Source: Roseiarcus sp963748545 (lineage in GTDB: Bacteria; Pseudomonadota; Alphaproteobacteria; Rhizobiales; Beijerinckiaceae). From it: DNA of 64,000 nucleotides. How positions within the stretch are numbered: position 1 is the first letter of the stretch; each line of letters begins with the position of its first letter. The notes under the pieces were generated by a model, which saw nothing but the letters and a program-made list of their open reading frames with translations, made no database searches and was not told the origin of the DNA. Below are positions 29,154 through 39,356 of the stretch, piece after piece. The DNA lies in assembly GCA_963748545.1 (NCBI GenBank), contig CAVVJO010000036.1, forward strand, positions 62,001 to 126,000, in the 5' to 3' direction. A program made the translations under genes and the position numbers.

Positions 29154-29217
29154 TTCGGCGGCGAAAGCAGGTCACGTTCGCGCGAGCGGCGTTGCGTCCG
29201 GGAAGCCGGCGGACGCC
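29154..29217 (-). repeat. Copy A of a 64-base direct repeat flanking the P450 gene (gene remnant)
   Basis: Matches 30736-30799 at 55 of 64 positions without gaps, and in one minus-strand frame still reads LPGRNAARA, as the FAD oxidoreductase C-terminus does. It appears to be a decayed second copy of the 3' end of that gene. Confidence 0.7.
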
Positions 29218-29241
29218 CGTGCTGCGTCGCCCACGGCTGGG

Positions 29242-30621
29242 TTAGATCGTCCTGAAGTCCACGGGCAGGCCGCCTCTCGGCTTGGCGATCGGCAACAGGC
29301 TCCAGGACGGCTTGTGGCCGGGCGGCAGCCGGAATTCGAACCGCTGCAGCAGATGGCGAGCGAACGCGCGGCTCTGCATTTGGGCGTAGTTGAGCCCGAG
29401 GCACATGTGAGCGCCTCCGCCGAAAGGAACGAAGGCGTAGCGATGCCGAGCGCGTTCAGCCGCGTCCGTGAACCGCATGGGGTCGAACCGGTCCGGATCA
29501 GGCCACAGCGACGGCATGTAATGGGTGTGGATCGGTATGACCCCGACGGGCGCCCCGGCCGGAATCCGGAAACCCTGGAAATGGACGTCTCGAAACGCGC
29601 GGCGCGGGATGGCCGCGACCGGCGGCACCAGGCGCAACGTCTCCTTGAACGCCATTTCCGTGAGCTTCAGCTTGTCGAGGACGTCGAACGGCGTCGGTTC
29701 GGACGGCGCAAGACCAAGTCCAAGCGTTTCCTCCCGCAGTCGCGCCTGCCACTCGGGATGGACCGCCAGGAGCCAGACCAACGTTGTGAGCGAGGAGGCC
29801 AGCGTATCGTGGGCCGCCATCATCAACAAGTTGAAGTGGTCGGCAATTTCGTCGTCCGTCAGGGTCCGGCCGTCGTCGAGCGTCGTCCTGCACAATTCCG
29901 ACAGAAGGTCCTCGCCATCGCCATCGCGTCGTGACCGAATGAGGCGGATCAGATGTTCGATGAGCCAGGAGTGGGCGCGCACGCCTCTTCCCATCGCGGT
30001 CATCGGCAACGGCGCGCGCACCCAACCGATCGTCGCCGCCACCTCTGCGACGAATGCGCGGTTGAGGGCGTCCGCCTCCGCCCCCGGCTCGATTCCGAGA
30101 AAGGTCTTCATCGCCAGTTCGAGCGTCATGCGCTTCATCTCGGGGTACACGCGGCGCGTCCCCGGCGCGGCGCGCCAGCCGTCGAGCCATTTGGCGATCC
30201 CGCGGTCGAGCCCTTCGAAATAGGCGCGCATGGCGCCGGACTTGAAGGCCACCGACAGCGCCCGCCGGTGCAACCGGTGCGGCTCGAGATCCATCGACAT
30301 GAGGCCGCGCGGAAAAACCCGATCGAAATAGGGGCTCCAGCCGAGCCGGGCCGAAAACGCCTTCTCGCGATCCGCCAGCACCAGTTCATTGGCGTCCGGA
30401 CCCAGACACTGGACGGCGCGTTCGCCTAGAAAGGAAATGGTGAATACAGGGCCGAAGCGCTTTTCCGACGCCTCGTAGAAGTTGCGTGGATCGCGCAGGA
30501 TCGCGAGGGTGTTGTCCAACGGTCCGAAGGCGCGGTAACCGGGAAGATGAGCAAGCGACTTCGGCGAGGCGCGCTGGGGTCCTGCGTCGATGGCCAGGCT
30601 CGCCGCTCCCCTCTCTTGCAT
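29242..30621 (-). CDS. Cytochrome P450
   Basis: A 459-residue monooxygenase. The haem-binding loop is FVPFGGGAHMCLG with the axial Cys at residue 407. The K-helix ExxR is KETLRLVPP, the I-helix is MMAAHDTLAS, and the meander region is DPDRFDPMRF. The early region GYRAFGPLDNTLAILRDPRNF and WSPYFDRVFPRGLMS resembles CYP51/CYP26-type lipid or isoprenoid hydroxylases; this is a weak inference. No ferredoxin or reductase gene is nearby. The gene sits between two 64-base direct repeats that carry the end of the neighbouring FAD oxidoreductase gene. Confidence 0.93.
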   Translation of the reverse strand: MQERGAASLAIDAGPQRASPKSLAHLPGYRAFGPLDNTLAILRDPRNFYEASEKRFGPVFTISFLGERAVQCLGPDANELVLADREKAFSARLGWSPYFDRVFPRGLMSMDLEPHRLHRRALSVAFKSGAMRAYFEGLDRGIAKWLDGWRAAPGTRRVYPEMKRMTLELAMKTFLGIEPGAEADALNRAFVAEVAATIGWVRAPLPMTAMGRGVRAHSWLIEHLIRLIRSRRDGDGEDLLSELCRTTLDDGRTLTDDEIADHFNLLMMAAHDTLASSLTTLVWLLAVHPEWQARLREETLGLGLAPSEPTPFDVLDKLKLTEMAFKETLRLVPPVAAIPRRAFRDVHFQGFRIPAGAPVGVIPIHTHYMPSLWPDPDRFDPMRFTDAAERARHRYAFVPFGGGAHMCLGLNYAQMQSRAFARHLLQRFEFRLPPGHKPSWSLLPIAKPRGGLPVDFRTI

Positions 30622-30721
30622 CGGTTGTCTCCCAAAGCCAATTCGAGGGTACGGGCGGACCCCGAAACCGTCAACCGTTGACGGTTCCGGCCTCTTTCCG
30701 AGGCTCTCGGGGGCGCATCGG

Positions 30722-32338
30722 TCAGCGAGGCCGCTTTCGGCGGCGAAAGTCGGTCACGATCGCCCTGGCGGCGTTGCGACCGGGAAGCCCGCTGACGCCG
30801 CCGCCCGGATGCGTCGACGAGCCGCACATGTAAAGGCCTGGAACCGGCGAGCGGTAGTCGGCGTGGCCGAGGGCCGGCCGGGCCGAATAGAGCTGATCGA
30901 GCGACAGGCAGCCGTGAAAGATGTCGCCCCCGACGAGGCCGAATTCGCGCTCCAGGTCGAGCGGCGTGAGGATCGTTCGCGCGATGACCGACGCCTTGAA
31001 GCCCGGCGCGTAGCTTTCAACCGTGTCGATCATCAGGTCTGCGACGGTATCGCGGGCTTCGTCCCACGATCGGCCGTCCGGCAGGCGCGGCGCGACGTGC
31101 TGACAGAACAGCGAGGCGACATGGCGCCCCGGAGGACTGAGCGAGTCGTCGAGGACCGAGGGGATCAGCATTTCGACGATCGGGGCCGACGACCATCCGT
31201 GAAGGCGCGCGTCGAAATAGGCCCGCTCCATATAGGCGAGGCTCGGCGCCAGCACGATTCCGGCGCCGTGGTGCTCGGCGCGCTCGCGCCCCGGCAGGCA
31301 CGCGAAGCTCGGCAGCTCCGCGAGCGCCACGTTCATCCGAAACACGCCCGACGCGCTGCGCCACGAGCCGATCCGTTCGCGAAAGTCCGCGGGCAACGCC
31401 GTCGGATCGACAAGCTTTTCGAAGGTCAGTTTCGGATGGAGGCTGGAGACGACCGCGCGCGCCGCGATCCGTTCGCCGGTCAGCGTGACGACCCCGGTCG
31501 CCCGGCCGTTGCGGGTCAGAATTTCCGCGACGCCTGCATCCGTGCGGATCTCGACGCCGCGCTCCGACGCCGCGAGCGCCATCGCTTGCGTGATCGCGCC
31601 CATGCCGCCGATTGCATGGCCCCAAGCGCCTTTGCGTCCGTTCGCCTCGCCGAAGCAATGATGGAGAAGGACATAGGCCGTCCCGGCGGCGTAAGGACTC
31701 GCGTAGGTCCCGACAATGCCGTCGAAGCCGAAGATGGCCTTGATCGGGTCGCTTTCGAACCACTGGTCCAGCACGTCGCCGGCCGAGCGGGTGAAGAACT
31801 CGAGAAGATCGCGCTGCCCCTCGATTCCGAGCGGCCGCAGGCGGTTCGCGACGCGCGCCGTCGCGAGAAGCGCCCCGAGGCTTGCCCCGACGCCGCGACC
31901 GGTCGCCACATTCGGCGGCGTCTCGAGCGCGATCGCGCGCAGGACGTCCGCCATGCGCTCGAGCCGCGCTTCGTAGACCTCGAGCCGCTCGGCGTCGCGG
32001 GAGGAAAACCTCGCCGCTTCCAGCTTGGTCCGACCGGGTCCGACCTTGAGGCAGCGGCCGTCGGGCAGGGGCAGGAAATTGGACAGCGGGCGCTCGACGA
32101 CCCGCAGGCCGTGCCGCGGAAGCTCGAGGTCGCGAATCACCGCTGGGTTGAGGAGCGATACGGCATAGGCCGCGACCGAGTTGCGGAAGCCCGGGTGGAA
32201 TTCTTCCGTCGCCGCCGCGCCCCCGACGACGGCGCGGCGCTCGAGAACGGTGACCTTGAGGCCCGCCGCGGCGCAATAGGCGGCGGCGGCGAGCCCGTTA
32301 TGGCCGCCGCCGACCACGATCAGGTCACGCGTCTCCAT
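30722..32338 (-). CDS. Phytoene desaturase-like FAD-dependent oxidoreductase
   Basis: A 538-residue protein with an N-terminal FAD site LIVVGGGHNGLAAAAYCAAAG followed by VTVLERRAVVGGAAATEEFHPG, and the C-terminal FAD motif GLYMCGSSTHPGGGVSGLPGRNAARA. This layout is that of the CrtI/PYROXD2-type family. The substrate is unknown; carotenoid genes such as crtB are not seen. The gene ends 101 bases before the P450 start on the same strand, so the two may be co-transcribed and act on one lipophilic substrate, with the MFS gene as exporter. Confidence 0.88.
   Translation of the reverse strand: METRDLIVVGGGHNGLAAAAYCAAAGLKVTVLERRAVVGGAAATEEFHPGFRNSVAAYAVSLLNPAVIRDLELPRHGLRVVERPLSNFLPLPDGRCLKVGPGRTKLEAARFSSRDAERLEVYEARLERMADVLRAIALETPPNVATGRGVGASLGALLATARVANRLRPLGIEGQRDLLEFFTRSAGDVLDQWFESDPIKAIFGFDGIVGTYASPYAAGTAYVLLHHCFGEANGRKGAWGHAIGGMGAITQAMALAASERGVEIRTDAGVAEILTRNGRATGVVTLTGERIAARAVVSSLHPKLTFEKLVDPTALPADFRERIGSWRSASGVFRMNVALAELPSFACLPGRERAEHHGAGIVLAPSLAYMERAYFDARLHGWSSAPIVEMLIPSVLDDSLSPPGRHVASLFCQHVAPRLPDGRSWDEARDTVADLMIDTVESYAPGFKASVIARTILTPLDLEREFGLVGGDIFHGCLSLDQLYSARPALGHADYRSPVPGLYMCGSSTHPGGGVSGLPGRNAARAIVTDFRRRKRPR
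30736..30799 (-). repeat. Copy B of the 64-base direct repeat (3' end of the FAD oxidoreductase gene)
   Basis: The intact, coding copy; see copy A at 29154-29217. The two copies bracket the P450 gene in the same orientation. Confidence 0.7.
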
Positions 32339-32485
32339 CTCCGCCTTCAGTCGCGGCGCGGGCTGCGGAGACCCGCGCGCACGCGACGACCGGTCGCGTT
32401 GGCGCGGCTGAGCTTTCGTGGTCTGCTACCCGCCCGAAGGCGCGTCGCCGCGGTTGGCGACCAAAATCCAAACAGTGGGGTTGCA

Positions 32486-32917
32486 ATGTCAGGGCTTACG
32501 CTCACCAAAGACGTGCTGACGGACTTCGGATACACGATCAGGAGCGAGGAAATCGATCTGTCGAACAATGGGATTGGGGACATCGACATCAACGCTTTCG
32601 AAGAATACGAACAGGTGACGAAAATCAACCTGTCGGGCAACCAGATCGAGTTCCTGGACCGCGGGACGTTTGCGCAAAACGCCAAGCTCACAGATCTTAT
32701 TCTCGCGAACAACAAATTGCGCTCGTTCAGCGCGGAGATTTTTAGCGCCGGCGCCGGCGTCGAGACCATCGACCTGTCGGGAAATCCGCTCGAGACGTTC
32801 GATGTTTCGATCACCGAGACCCTGTGCCTCCAGACCCTCAATCTGGACAACACCGGCGTCGCCAGCCGCGTCCAGCTCAAGCGCGTCGGGCGCTGTCTGC
32901 ATGCGGCGTGGGTGTAG
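32486..32917 (+). CDS. Small leucine-rich-repeat protein
   Basis: A 143-residue protein made almost entirely of LRR units of the extracellular-type spacing: EIDLSNNGIGDIDINAF, KINLSGNQIEFLDRGTF, DLILANNKLRSFSAEIF, TIDLSGNPLETF and TLNLDNTGV. It has no signal peptide and no attached domain. Codon use is less G+C rich than its neighbours (about 55% G+C in the first 60 bases), suggesting transfer. It is probably a binding protein, but the partner is unknown. It is divergent from the FAD oxidoreductase gene. Confidence 0.8.
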   Translation: MSGLTLTKDVLTDFGYTIRSEEIDLSNNGIGDIDINAFEEYEQVTKINLSGNQIEFLDRGTFAQNAKLTDLILANNKLRSFSAEIFSAGAGVETIDLSGNPLETFDVSITETLCLQTLNLDNTGVASRVQLKRVGRCLHAAWV

Positions 32918-32947
32918 GCCCGCGCGCGGGTTCGAGAGTCGCCGAGG

Positions 32948-34450
32948 TCAAACGTCGAACTTCACTCCTTGCGCAAGCGGCAGCTTCGCCGAGTAGTTGA
33001 CCGTACTCGTCTGCCGGCGCATGTAGTTCTTCCAGGCGTCCGAGCCGCTTTCGCGACCGCCGCCGGTTTCTTTCTCGCCGCCGAACGCTCCGCCGATCTC
33101 GGCGCCGGAGGGTCCGATGTTGACGTTGGCGATGCCGCAATCCGAGCCGGTCGCCGACAGGAACGTCTCCGCCTCCCGGACATTCAGCGTGAAAATGCAG
33201 GACGAGAGCCCTTGCGGGACGTCGTTTTGCAGCATGATCGCCTCCTCGAGCGAATCGTAGCCCAGGGTGTAGAGGATGGGGGCGAAGGTCTCCTCGCGCA
33301 CGATTCCGCTCTGCCCCGGCATCTCGGCGATCGCGGGCCTCGCGTAGGCGCCGCCGCTCGGAGCGCCCGACGTCACCGCGCCGCCGCCGTGGACGCGGCC
33401 GCCCTCGTCCTCGGCTCGTCGAAGCGCGGTCGTCATGCGATCAAGCGCGGCGTGGTCGATCAGCGGCCCGACCAGCGTGCCCGGTTCGCGCGGATCGCCG
33501 ACCGGCAGGCTGGCGTAGGCTTTGACCAGCCGGTGGGTCAGCGCCTCTCGAATTGATCGATGCACGATGAGCCGCCGCAAGGAGGTGCAACGCTGGCCGG
33601 CGGTGCCGACCGCGGAAAAGAGGATGGCGCGCACCGCCATGTCGAGGTCGGCCGACGGCGCGACGATCATGGCGTTGTTGCCGCCGAGTTCGAGGATGGC
33701 CCTTCCGAAGCGGGCGGCCACTTTCGGGCCGACCGCGGCGCCCATCCGGGTCGAACCCGTGGCCGACACGATCGGCACGTCCTTGGAGCCGACCAGCGCC
33801 TCGCCGATCGCCGCGCCGCCGACGACGATCTGCGCCAGCCCGGCCGGCGCGTCGGCGCCGAAGCGTTCGAGCGCCCTCTCCATGACCTTCATCGCCGCGA
33901 GCGCGCTCAGCGGCGTCTTTTCCGAGGGCTTCCAGATCACGGGATCGCCGCAGACAAGCGCCAGGGCTGCGTTCCATGCCCAGACCGCGACCGGGAAGTT
34001 GAAGGCGGAGATGACGGCGCAAGGCCCCAGCGGATGCCAGGTTTCCATCATGCGGTGACCGGGACGCTCCGAGGCGATGGTGAGGCCGTAGATCTGGCGG
34101 GACAGGCCGACCGCGAAATCGCAGATGTCGATCATCTCCTGCACTTCTCCCAGGCCCTCGGAGACGATCTTGCCCGCTTCCAGCGTGACGATGGCGCCGA
34201 GCGACTCCTTGGCGGCGCGCAACTCCTCGCCCAACAGCCGCACGAGCTCGCCCCGACGGGGCGCCGGGACCTCGCGCCAGGCCGCAAAGGCGGCTTTCGC
34301 GCGGGCGATCACGGCTGGCGTCTCCGAACTCGGCGTCTCTCTGAGACGCGCGATTTCGGCGCCGTCGATCGGCGATCTGACCACGAGCGCGCCGCCCGAA
34401 AGATCCTCGCGGGAAAAGCCAGCGCGTTCGAGGCTCTGAAGACTGGTCAT
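32948..34450 (-). CDS. Aldehyde dehydrogenase (alpha-aminoadipic semialdehyde dehydrogenase-like)
   Basis: A 500-residue NAD(P)-dependent aldehyde dehydrogenase. The catalytic Cys is in GTAGQRCTSLRR and the general-base Glu in ILELGGNNAM, with a cofactor loop at VSATGSTRMG and the structural motif EETFAPILY. The C-terminal GEKETGGGRESGSDAWKNYMRRQTSTVNYS is typical of the ALDH7/AmaB group acting on alpha-aminoadipate semialdehyde in lysine breakdown. Other lysine-pathway genes are absent here. Confidence 0.9.
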   Translation of the reverse strand: MTSLQSLERAGFSREDLSGGALVVRSPIDGAEIARLRETPSSETPAVIARAKAAFAAWREVPAPRRGELVRLLGEELRAAKESLGAIVTLEAGKIVSEGLGEVQEMIDICDFAVGLSRQIYGLTIASERPGHRMMETWHPLGPCAVISAFNFPVAVWAWNAALALVCGDPVIWKPSEKTPLSALAAMKVMERALERFGADAPAGLAQIVVGGAAIGEALVGSKDVPIVSATGSTRMGAAVGPKVAARFGRAILELGGNNAMIVAPSADLDMAVRAILFSAVGTAGQRCTSLRRLIVHRSIREALTHRLVKAYASLPVGDPREPGTLVGPLIDHAALDRMTTALRRAEDEGGRVHGGGAVTSGAPSGGAYARPAIAEMPGQSGIVREETFAPILYTLGYDSLEEAIMLQNDVPQGLSSCIFTLNVREAETFLSATGSDCGIANVNIGPSGAEIGGAFGGEKETGGGRESGSDAWKNYMRRQTSTVNYSAKLPLAQGVKFDV

Positions 34451-34704
34451 CGCTCGACCTCAAATGGGAGGAAAACATCGCCGAGCCGTCCGGCGAAGAA
34501 GGACTACCACCGTAAAACGCGCCTGGGGGCAAGATCCATTCAGACGGGAGCGGTCGAGGCGGAGCGCGCGCCCGCCGCAATTTGGCCTGAGCAGGTTCGT
34601 AATCTCATCGTATCGGGTTGTGCGACCGGTCTCCGCTTTGCGGCGAGCAGTGCGTCGCTATATAGAGGGCGTCGCAGGCTGACCGGCGACGAACGGGTTG
34701 CAAC

Positions 34705-35397
34705 ATGAATCGTTCGATGAATATTGTCCTGGCCTGCGTGGCGATGCTCGCCGCCGCCGCGCTCGCCTTCGTGTTGACGCCCCATCGTCTGATGGCGCGC
34801 ACACATGACGTCTTCGATATCGACGCCCACATTCCGCATGCCTTCGGCGAATGGTCGGCTCTGCCGGGCCTGCAGGCTGTCAAGCCGCCGCCGGACGGGC
34901 TCGAGGCGGAGATCTACAATCAGGAAGTGTCGCGCGCCTATGTCGACAAGGACGGCCATGCCGTCATGCTGATGATCGCTTACGGCGAAAGCCAGAGCGA
35001 TCGACTGCAGCTGCACCACCCGGAGGTCTGCTATACGGCGCAGGGGTTCCGCGTGACGAAGCCCGTCACTACAAAATTCGAATGGTCGGAGGGCGCCAAG
35101 CCCATCCCTCTCACCCGCCTGATTGCGACGCGGGAGGGTCGAATGGAGCCGATCGCGTACTGGATGAGGATCGGCTACGACGTCACCAACAGCAATTGGG
35201 CGCGCAATGCGCTCAAACTCGAGTATGGCCTGCGCGGATGGATTCCCGACGGAGCGCTGTTCCGTGTCTCCACGCTGGGCGTTCCCGAAGACATGAGCGC
35301 GCAGGTGCAGGAAAAATTCATTCGCGACCTGTTGAACAATTTGCCCCCGGAAACCCGCTCGTTCATGGTCGGCAACTCCGCGAAGGCTCTCCTCTAG
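34705..35397 (+). CDS. EpsI-family (exosortase-associated) protein
   Basis: A 230-residue protein with one N-terminal membrane segment (about residues 6-25) and the EpsI core. The marks are the conserved HHPEVCY motif (His104-Cys109), the preceding YGESQSDRLQ, and the YWMRIGYDVT segment. EpsI proteins normally follow an exosortase gene and take part in exopolysaccharide or PEP-CTERM export systems. No exosortase or polysaccharide gene is visible within the window, so this copy is an orphan. A weak promoter-like TATATA lies 41 bases upstream. Confidence 0.85.
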   Translation: MNRSMNIVLACVAMLAAAALAFVLTPHRLMARTHDVFDIDAHIPHAFGEWSALPGLQAVKPPPDGLEAEIYNQEVSRAYVDKDGHAVMLMIAYGESQSDRLQLHHPEVCYTAQGFRVTKPVTTKFEWSEGAKPIPLTRLIATREGRMEPIAYWMRIGYDVTNSNWARNALKLEYGLRGWIPDGALFRVSTLGVPEDMSAQVQEKFIRDLLNNLPPETRSFMVGNSAKALL

Positions 35398-35463
35398 CCT
35401 GCGTCGAGTCGACCCGGCGGCCCTGGGTCTCGCCGCGCGCTGGTTTGACTTCCTGCTTATTCT

Positions 35464-35485
35464 CATGATCTCATGAAAGATCATG
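35464..35485. promoter_or_regulatory. Perfect inverted repeat, candidate operator of the acyl-CoA dehydrogenase unit
   Basis: CATGATCT and AGATCATG arms are separated by 6 bases (CATGAA). They lie 14 bases after a TTGACT hexamer (35445-35450) and about 54 bases before the first start of the unit. This suits a dimeric repressor such as a TetR- or GntR-type regulator; none is encoded next to it. Confidence 0.5.
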
Positions 35486-35538
35486 TATGAACGATCCGAG
35501 CCGACGAAGGCGCGATCGAAAGGGGAGGGAGCGACGGC

Positions 35539-35667
35539 ATGCCGGCGATCGTGTCGAACGTCATTGTCGAAAGCGAAGCGCCGCGTCGCTTCGCCGATGT
35601 CCCACGGATCGCCGTCGCAGCGGCGGCGGGCGAGGGGCGTGGACTTCGGAAGGGGGCGCGGCCATGA
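35539..35667 (+). CDS. Possible 42-residue leader peptide, overlapping the acyl-CoA dehydrogenase start
   Basis: ATG at 35539 follows a strong ribosome site (GGGGAGGG, about 8 bases before) and the frame ends in an ATGA overlap with the next gene. The product begins MPAIVSNVIVESEAPRRF and resembles nothing I know. It could be a small protein, a translated leader that couples ribosomes to the dehydrogenase, or a remnant of a longer gene. Real coding status is uncertain. Confidence 0.4.
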   Translation: MPAIVSNVIVESEAPRRFADVPRIAVAAAAGEGRGLRKGARP

Positions 35668-36824
35668 CCGCCCGTTTCGACGCCGTTCGCATGAGCCCCT
35701 TCTACGCGGCCGAACACGAAGCCTTCCGCCAGAGCTTGCGCAAGTTCGTGAGCCGCGAGATCGAGCCCTTTTGCAACGCCTGGGACGAGGCGGGCGAGTT
35801 TCCGCGCGAGCTCTACAAGAAGGCCGCCGCCGTCGGCTACATGGGCCTTGGCTTTCCAGAAGCCTACGGGGGGACCGAAGGCGACCGCTTCATGCGCATC
35901 ATCGCCATGCAGGAGATCGCGCGGGCCGGCTGCGGCGGAGTCGGCGCCGGGCTCTTCTCCCACACCATCGGCGCCCCGCCGATCCTCCACCGCGGCTCGG
36001 AAGCGATGAAGGCGCGGGTGCTGCCGCAGATCCTGTCGGGCGAGAAGATCTCGGCGCTCGCGATCACCGAGCCGTCAGGCGGCTCCGATGTCGCAAACCT
36101 GCGCACGACCGCCAGGCGCGACGGCGATCATTATGTGATCAACGGCTCGAAGACCTTCATCACCTCGGGCATGCGCGCCGACTTCATCACGCTTGCTGTC
36201 CGCACCGGCGGCCCCGGCGCGAGCGGGGTCAGCCTGATCCTGATCGAAGGCCAGCCGGAAGGCCTGCAGCGCACGTCGCTGAAGAAAATGGGCTGGTGGT
36301 GCTCGGACACCGCGACGCTTTACTTCGAGAACGTCCGCGTCCCCGCCGAAAATCTGATCGGCAGGGAGGGCGAGGGGTTTCTCGCCATCATGCTGAACTT
36401 CAACGACGAAAGGCTGCACGGCGCGGCGGGCGCGATCGCCGCCGCGCGCGTCTGCCTCGAGGAAGCGATCGGCTACGCGAAGGAGCGGGTGACTTTCGGC
36501 AAGCCGATCGTCCAGCATCAGGTCATCCGTCACAAGCTGGTCGACATGGCGATGCGGATCGAAGCCTCGCAGGCGATGCTGGAATTGCTGACCTGGCGGG
36601 TCGAGCAGGGCGAGAACCCGGTCGCGGAAATCTGCATGCTGAAAAATCAGGCGACCACCACCCTCGCGCACTGCGCCTCGGAGGGCGTGCAGATCTTTGG
36701 CGGCGCGGGCTTTTTGCGCGGCGTCAAGGTTGAGCGCATCTATCGCGAGGTGAAGGTCAACGCCATCGGGGCCGGGACCGAGGAAATCATGAAGGACCTC
36801 GCCAGCCGGCAGATGGGGCTCTAG
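35664..36824 (+). CDS. Acyl-CoA dehydrogenase
   Basis: FAD enzyme of 386 residues that introduces the alpha-beta double bond of acyl-CoA. Family marks are ALAITEPSGGSDVANLRTTA (FAD/substrate region), NGSKTFITSGMRADF, LNFNDERLHGAAGAIAAAR, ERVTFGKPIVQHQVI and the C-terminal QIFGGAGFLRGVKVERIYREVK with GAGTEEIMKDLASRQMGL. It looks complete. It begins a plus-strand set with GST and an acyl-CoA ligase, pointing to fatty or branched acyl catabolism. The chain length is unknown. Confidence 0.94.
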   Translation: MTARFDAVRMSPFYAAEHEAFRQSLRKFVSREIEPFCNAWDEAGEFPRELYKKAAAVGYMGLGFPEAYGGTEGDRFMRIIAMQEIARAGCGGVGAGLFSHTIGAPPILHRGSEAMKARVLPQILSGEKISALAITEPSGGSDVANLRTTARRDGDHYVINGSKTFITSGMRADFITLAVRTGGPGASGVSLILIEGQPEGLQRTSLKKMGWWCSDTATLYFENVRVPAENLIGREGEGFLAIMLNFNDERLHGAAGAIAAARVCLEEAIGYAKERVTFGKPIVQHQVIRHKLVDMAMRIEASQAMLELLTWRVEQGENPVAEICMLKNQATTTLAHCASEGVQIFGGAGFLRGVKVERIYREVKVNAIGAGTEEIMKDLASRQMGL

Positions 36825-36863
36825 CGACGAAGCGCACAACTCGAAGAGAACGGCCCTGATCCG

Positions 36864-37539
36864 ATGATCGCCCTCTACCACTGCGTCGACGCCCGTTCGT
36901 TTCGCGCGCTCTGGGCGCTGGAGGAGGTGGGCGTCCCCTATGAATTGAAGATGCTGCCTTTCCCGCCGCGATACCTAGCCCGCGAATACCTCGCGGTAAA
37001 TCCCCTCGGCACTATTCCGCTCATGATCGACGGCGAGACGCGTATGACCGAGTCGGCGGCGATCTGCCAGTATCTCGCCGAGCGCTACGCCGGTCCGCCG
37101 CTCGCGGTGCGGCCGGACGAGCCCGGCTACGGCGCCTATCTCAACGCGCTCCATTGCGGCGAGGCGACCCTCACGTTCCCGCAGACGCTTGTCCTGCGTT
37201 ACAGCATGCTCGAACCCCCCGCGCGGCGACTGCCCCAGGCGGTCGAGGATTACGCCCGCTGGACGCTCGGCCGCTTGGCTGGCTTCGAGAGCCTGATGGC
37301 CGGCGCCGACTATGCGGCGGCCGGCCGTTTCACCGTCGCGGACATCTCGGTCGGCTATGCGCTCATGCTGCTCAAGTTCGTCGGCCTCGACGAGCAGGCG
37401 CCCGAACTCGCTGAAGCGTTACTATGAGCGTCTGAGGGAGCGCCCGGCTTTCCAACGCGCCAAAGCCGCGCAAAAGGCGGCCGCCGCCGAGCAGGGCGTC
37501 GCGCCCCCGCCCGTCAAGGGGGCGGGCGCCACGGCGTGA
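36864..37539 (+). CDS. Glutathione S-transferase family protein, frameshifted near the 3' end
   Basis: About 224 residues after correction. The N-terminal thioredoxin-like domain is IALYHCVDARSFRALWALEEVGVPYELK with the glutathione-binding GETRMTESAAICQYLAERY, followed by an all-helical domain. The frame breaks at 37419-37420; removing one T gives AEAYYERLRERPAFQRA, a typical GST ending, and stop at 37539. It is 39 bases after the acyl-CoA dehydrogenase gene. The electrophilic substrate is unknown. Confidence 0.87.
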
Positions 37540-37713
37540 GCGTCATCGCTGAACCTCGTTTGCGCGGCGTGCAAAGAAGCTTCGATAACGCGGTCTAGAG
37601 CTGCAACGCGTCGCGGCTTTCCTTTCGCCTCGCCATGATTGACGGGCGCATAATTGACGTCTTCGCGAGCGTCGTTCACCTTCACGCAACAGAACAATAG
37701 TCGGGAGGAACGG

Positions 37714-39246
<1,533 letters not shown>

Positions 39247-39356
39247 GGGGGGCGGGCTTCCGCGACGCGGAGCTGTGAGCCTGCCGGCTAGCTGTAGCAG
39301 GTCGTCCGCATCCTCGAGTGGACGCGACCGCAAGCGAACAGACAAATGGCGGGTCG

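Noticed and set aside
29126..29404. A 92-codon minus-strand frame over the P450 3' end and the gap
   Set aside because: It overlaps the P450 C-terminus in another frame and only reflects the decayed repeat copy.
34638..34664. TTGCGG and TATATA before the EpsI gene as a promoter
   Set aside because: The spacer is only 15 bases and the -35 match is weak.
39247..39356. Hairpins in the gap between the convergent acyl-CoA ligase genes as terminators
   Set aside because: Short stems such as CCTGC/GCAGG without a T-run; not strong enough to call.
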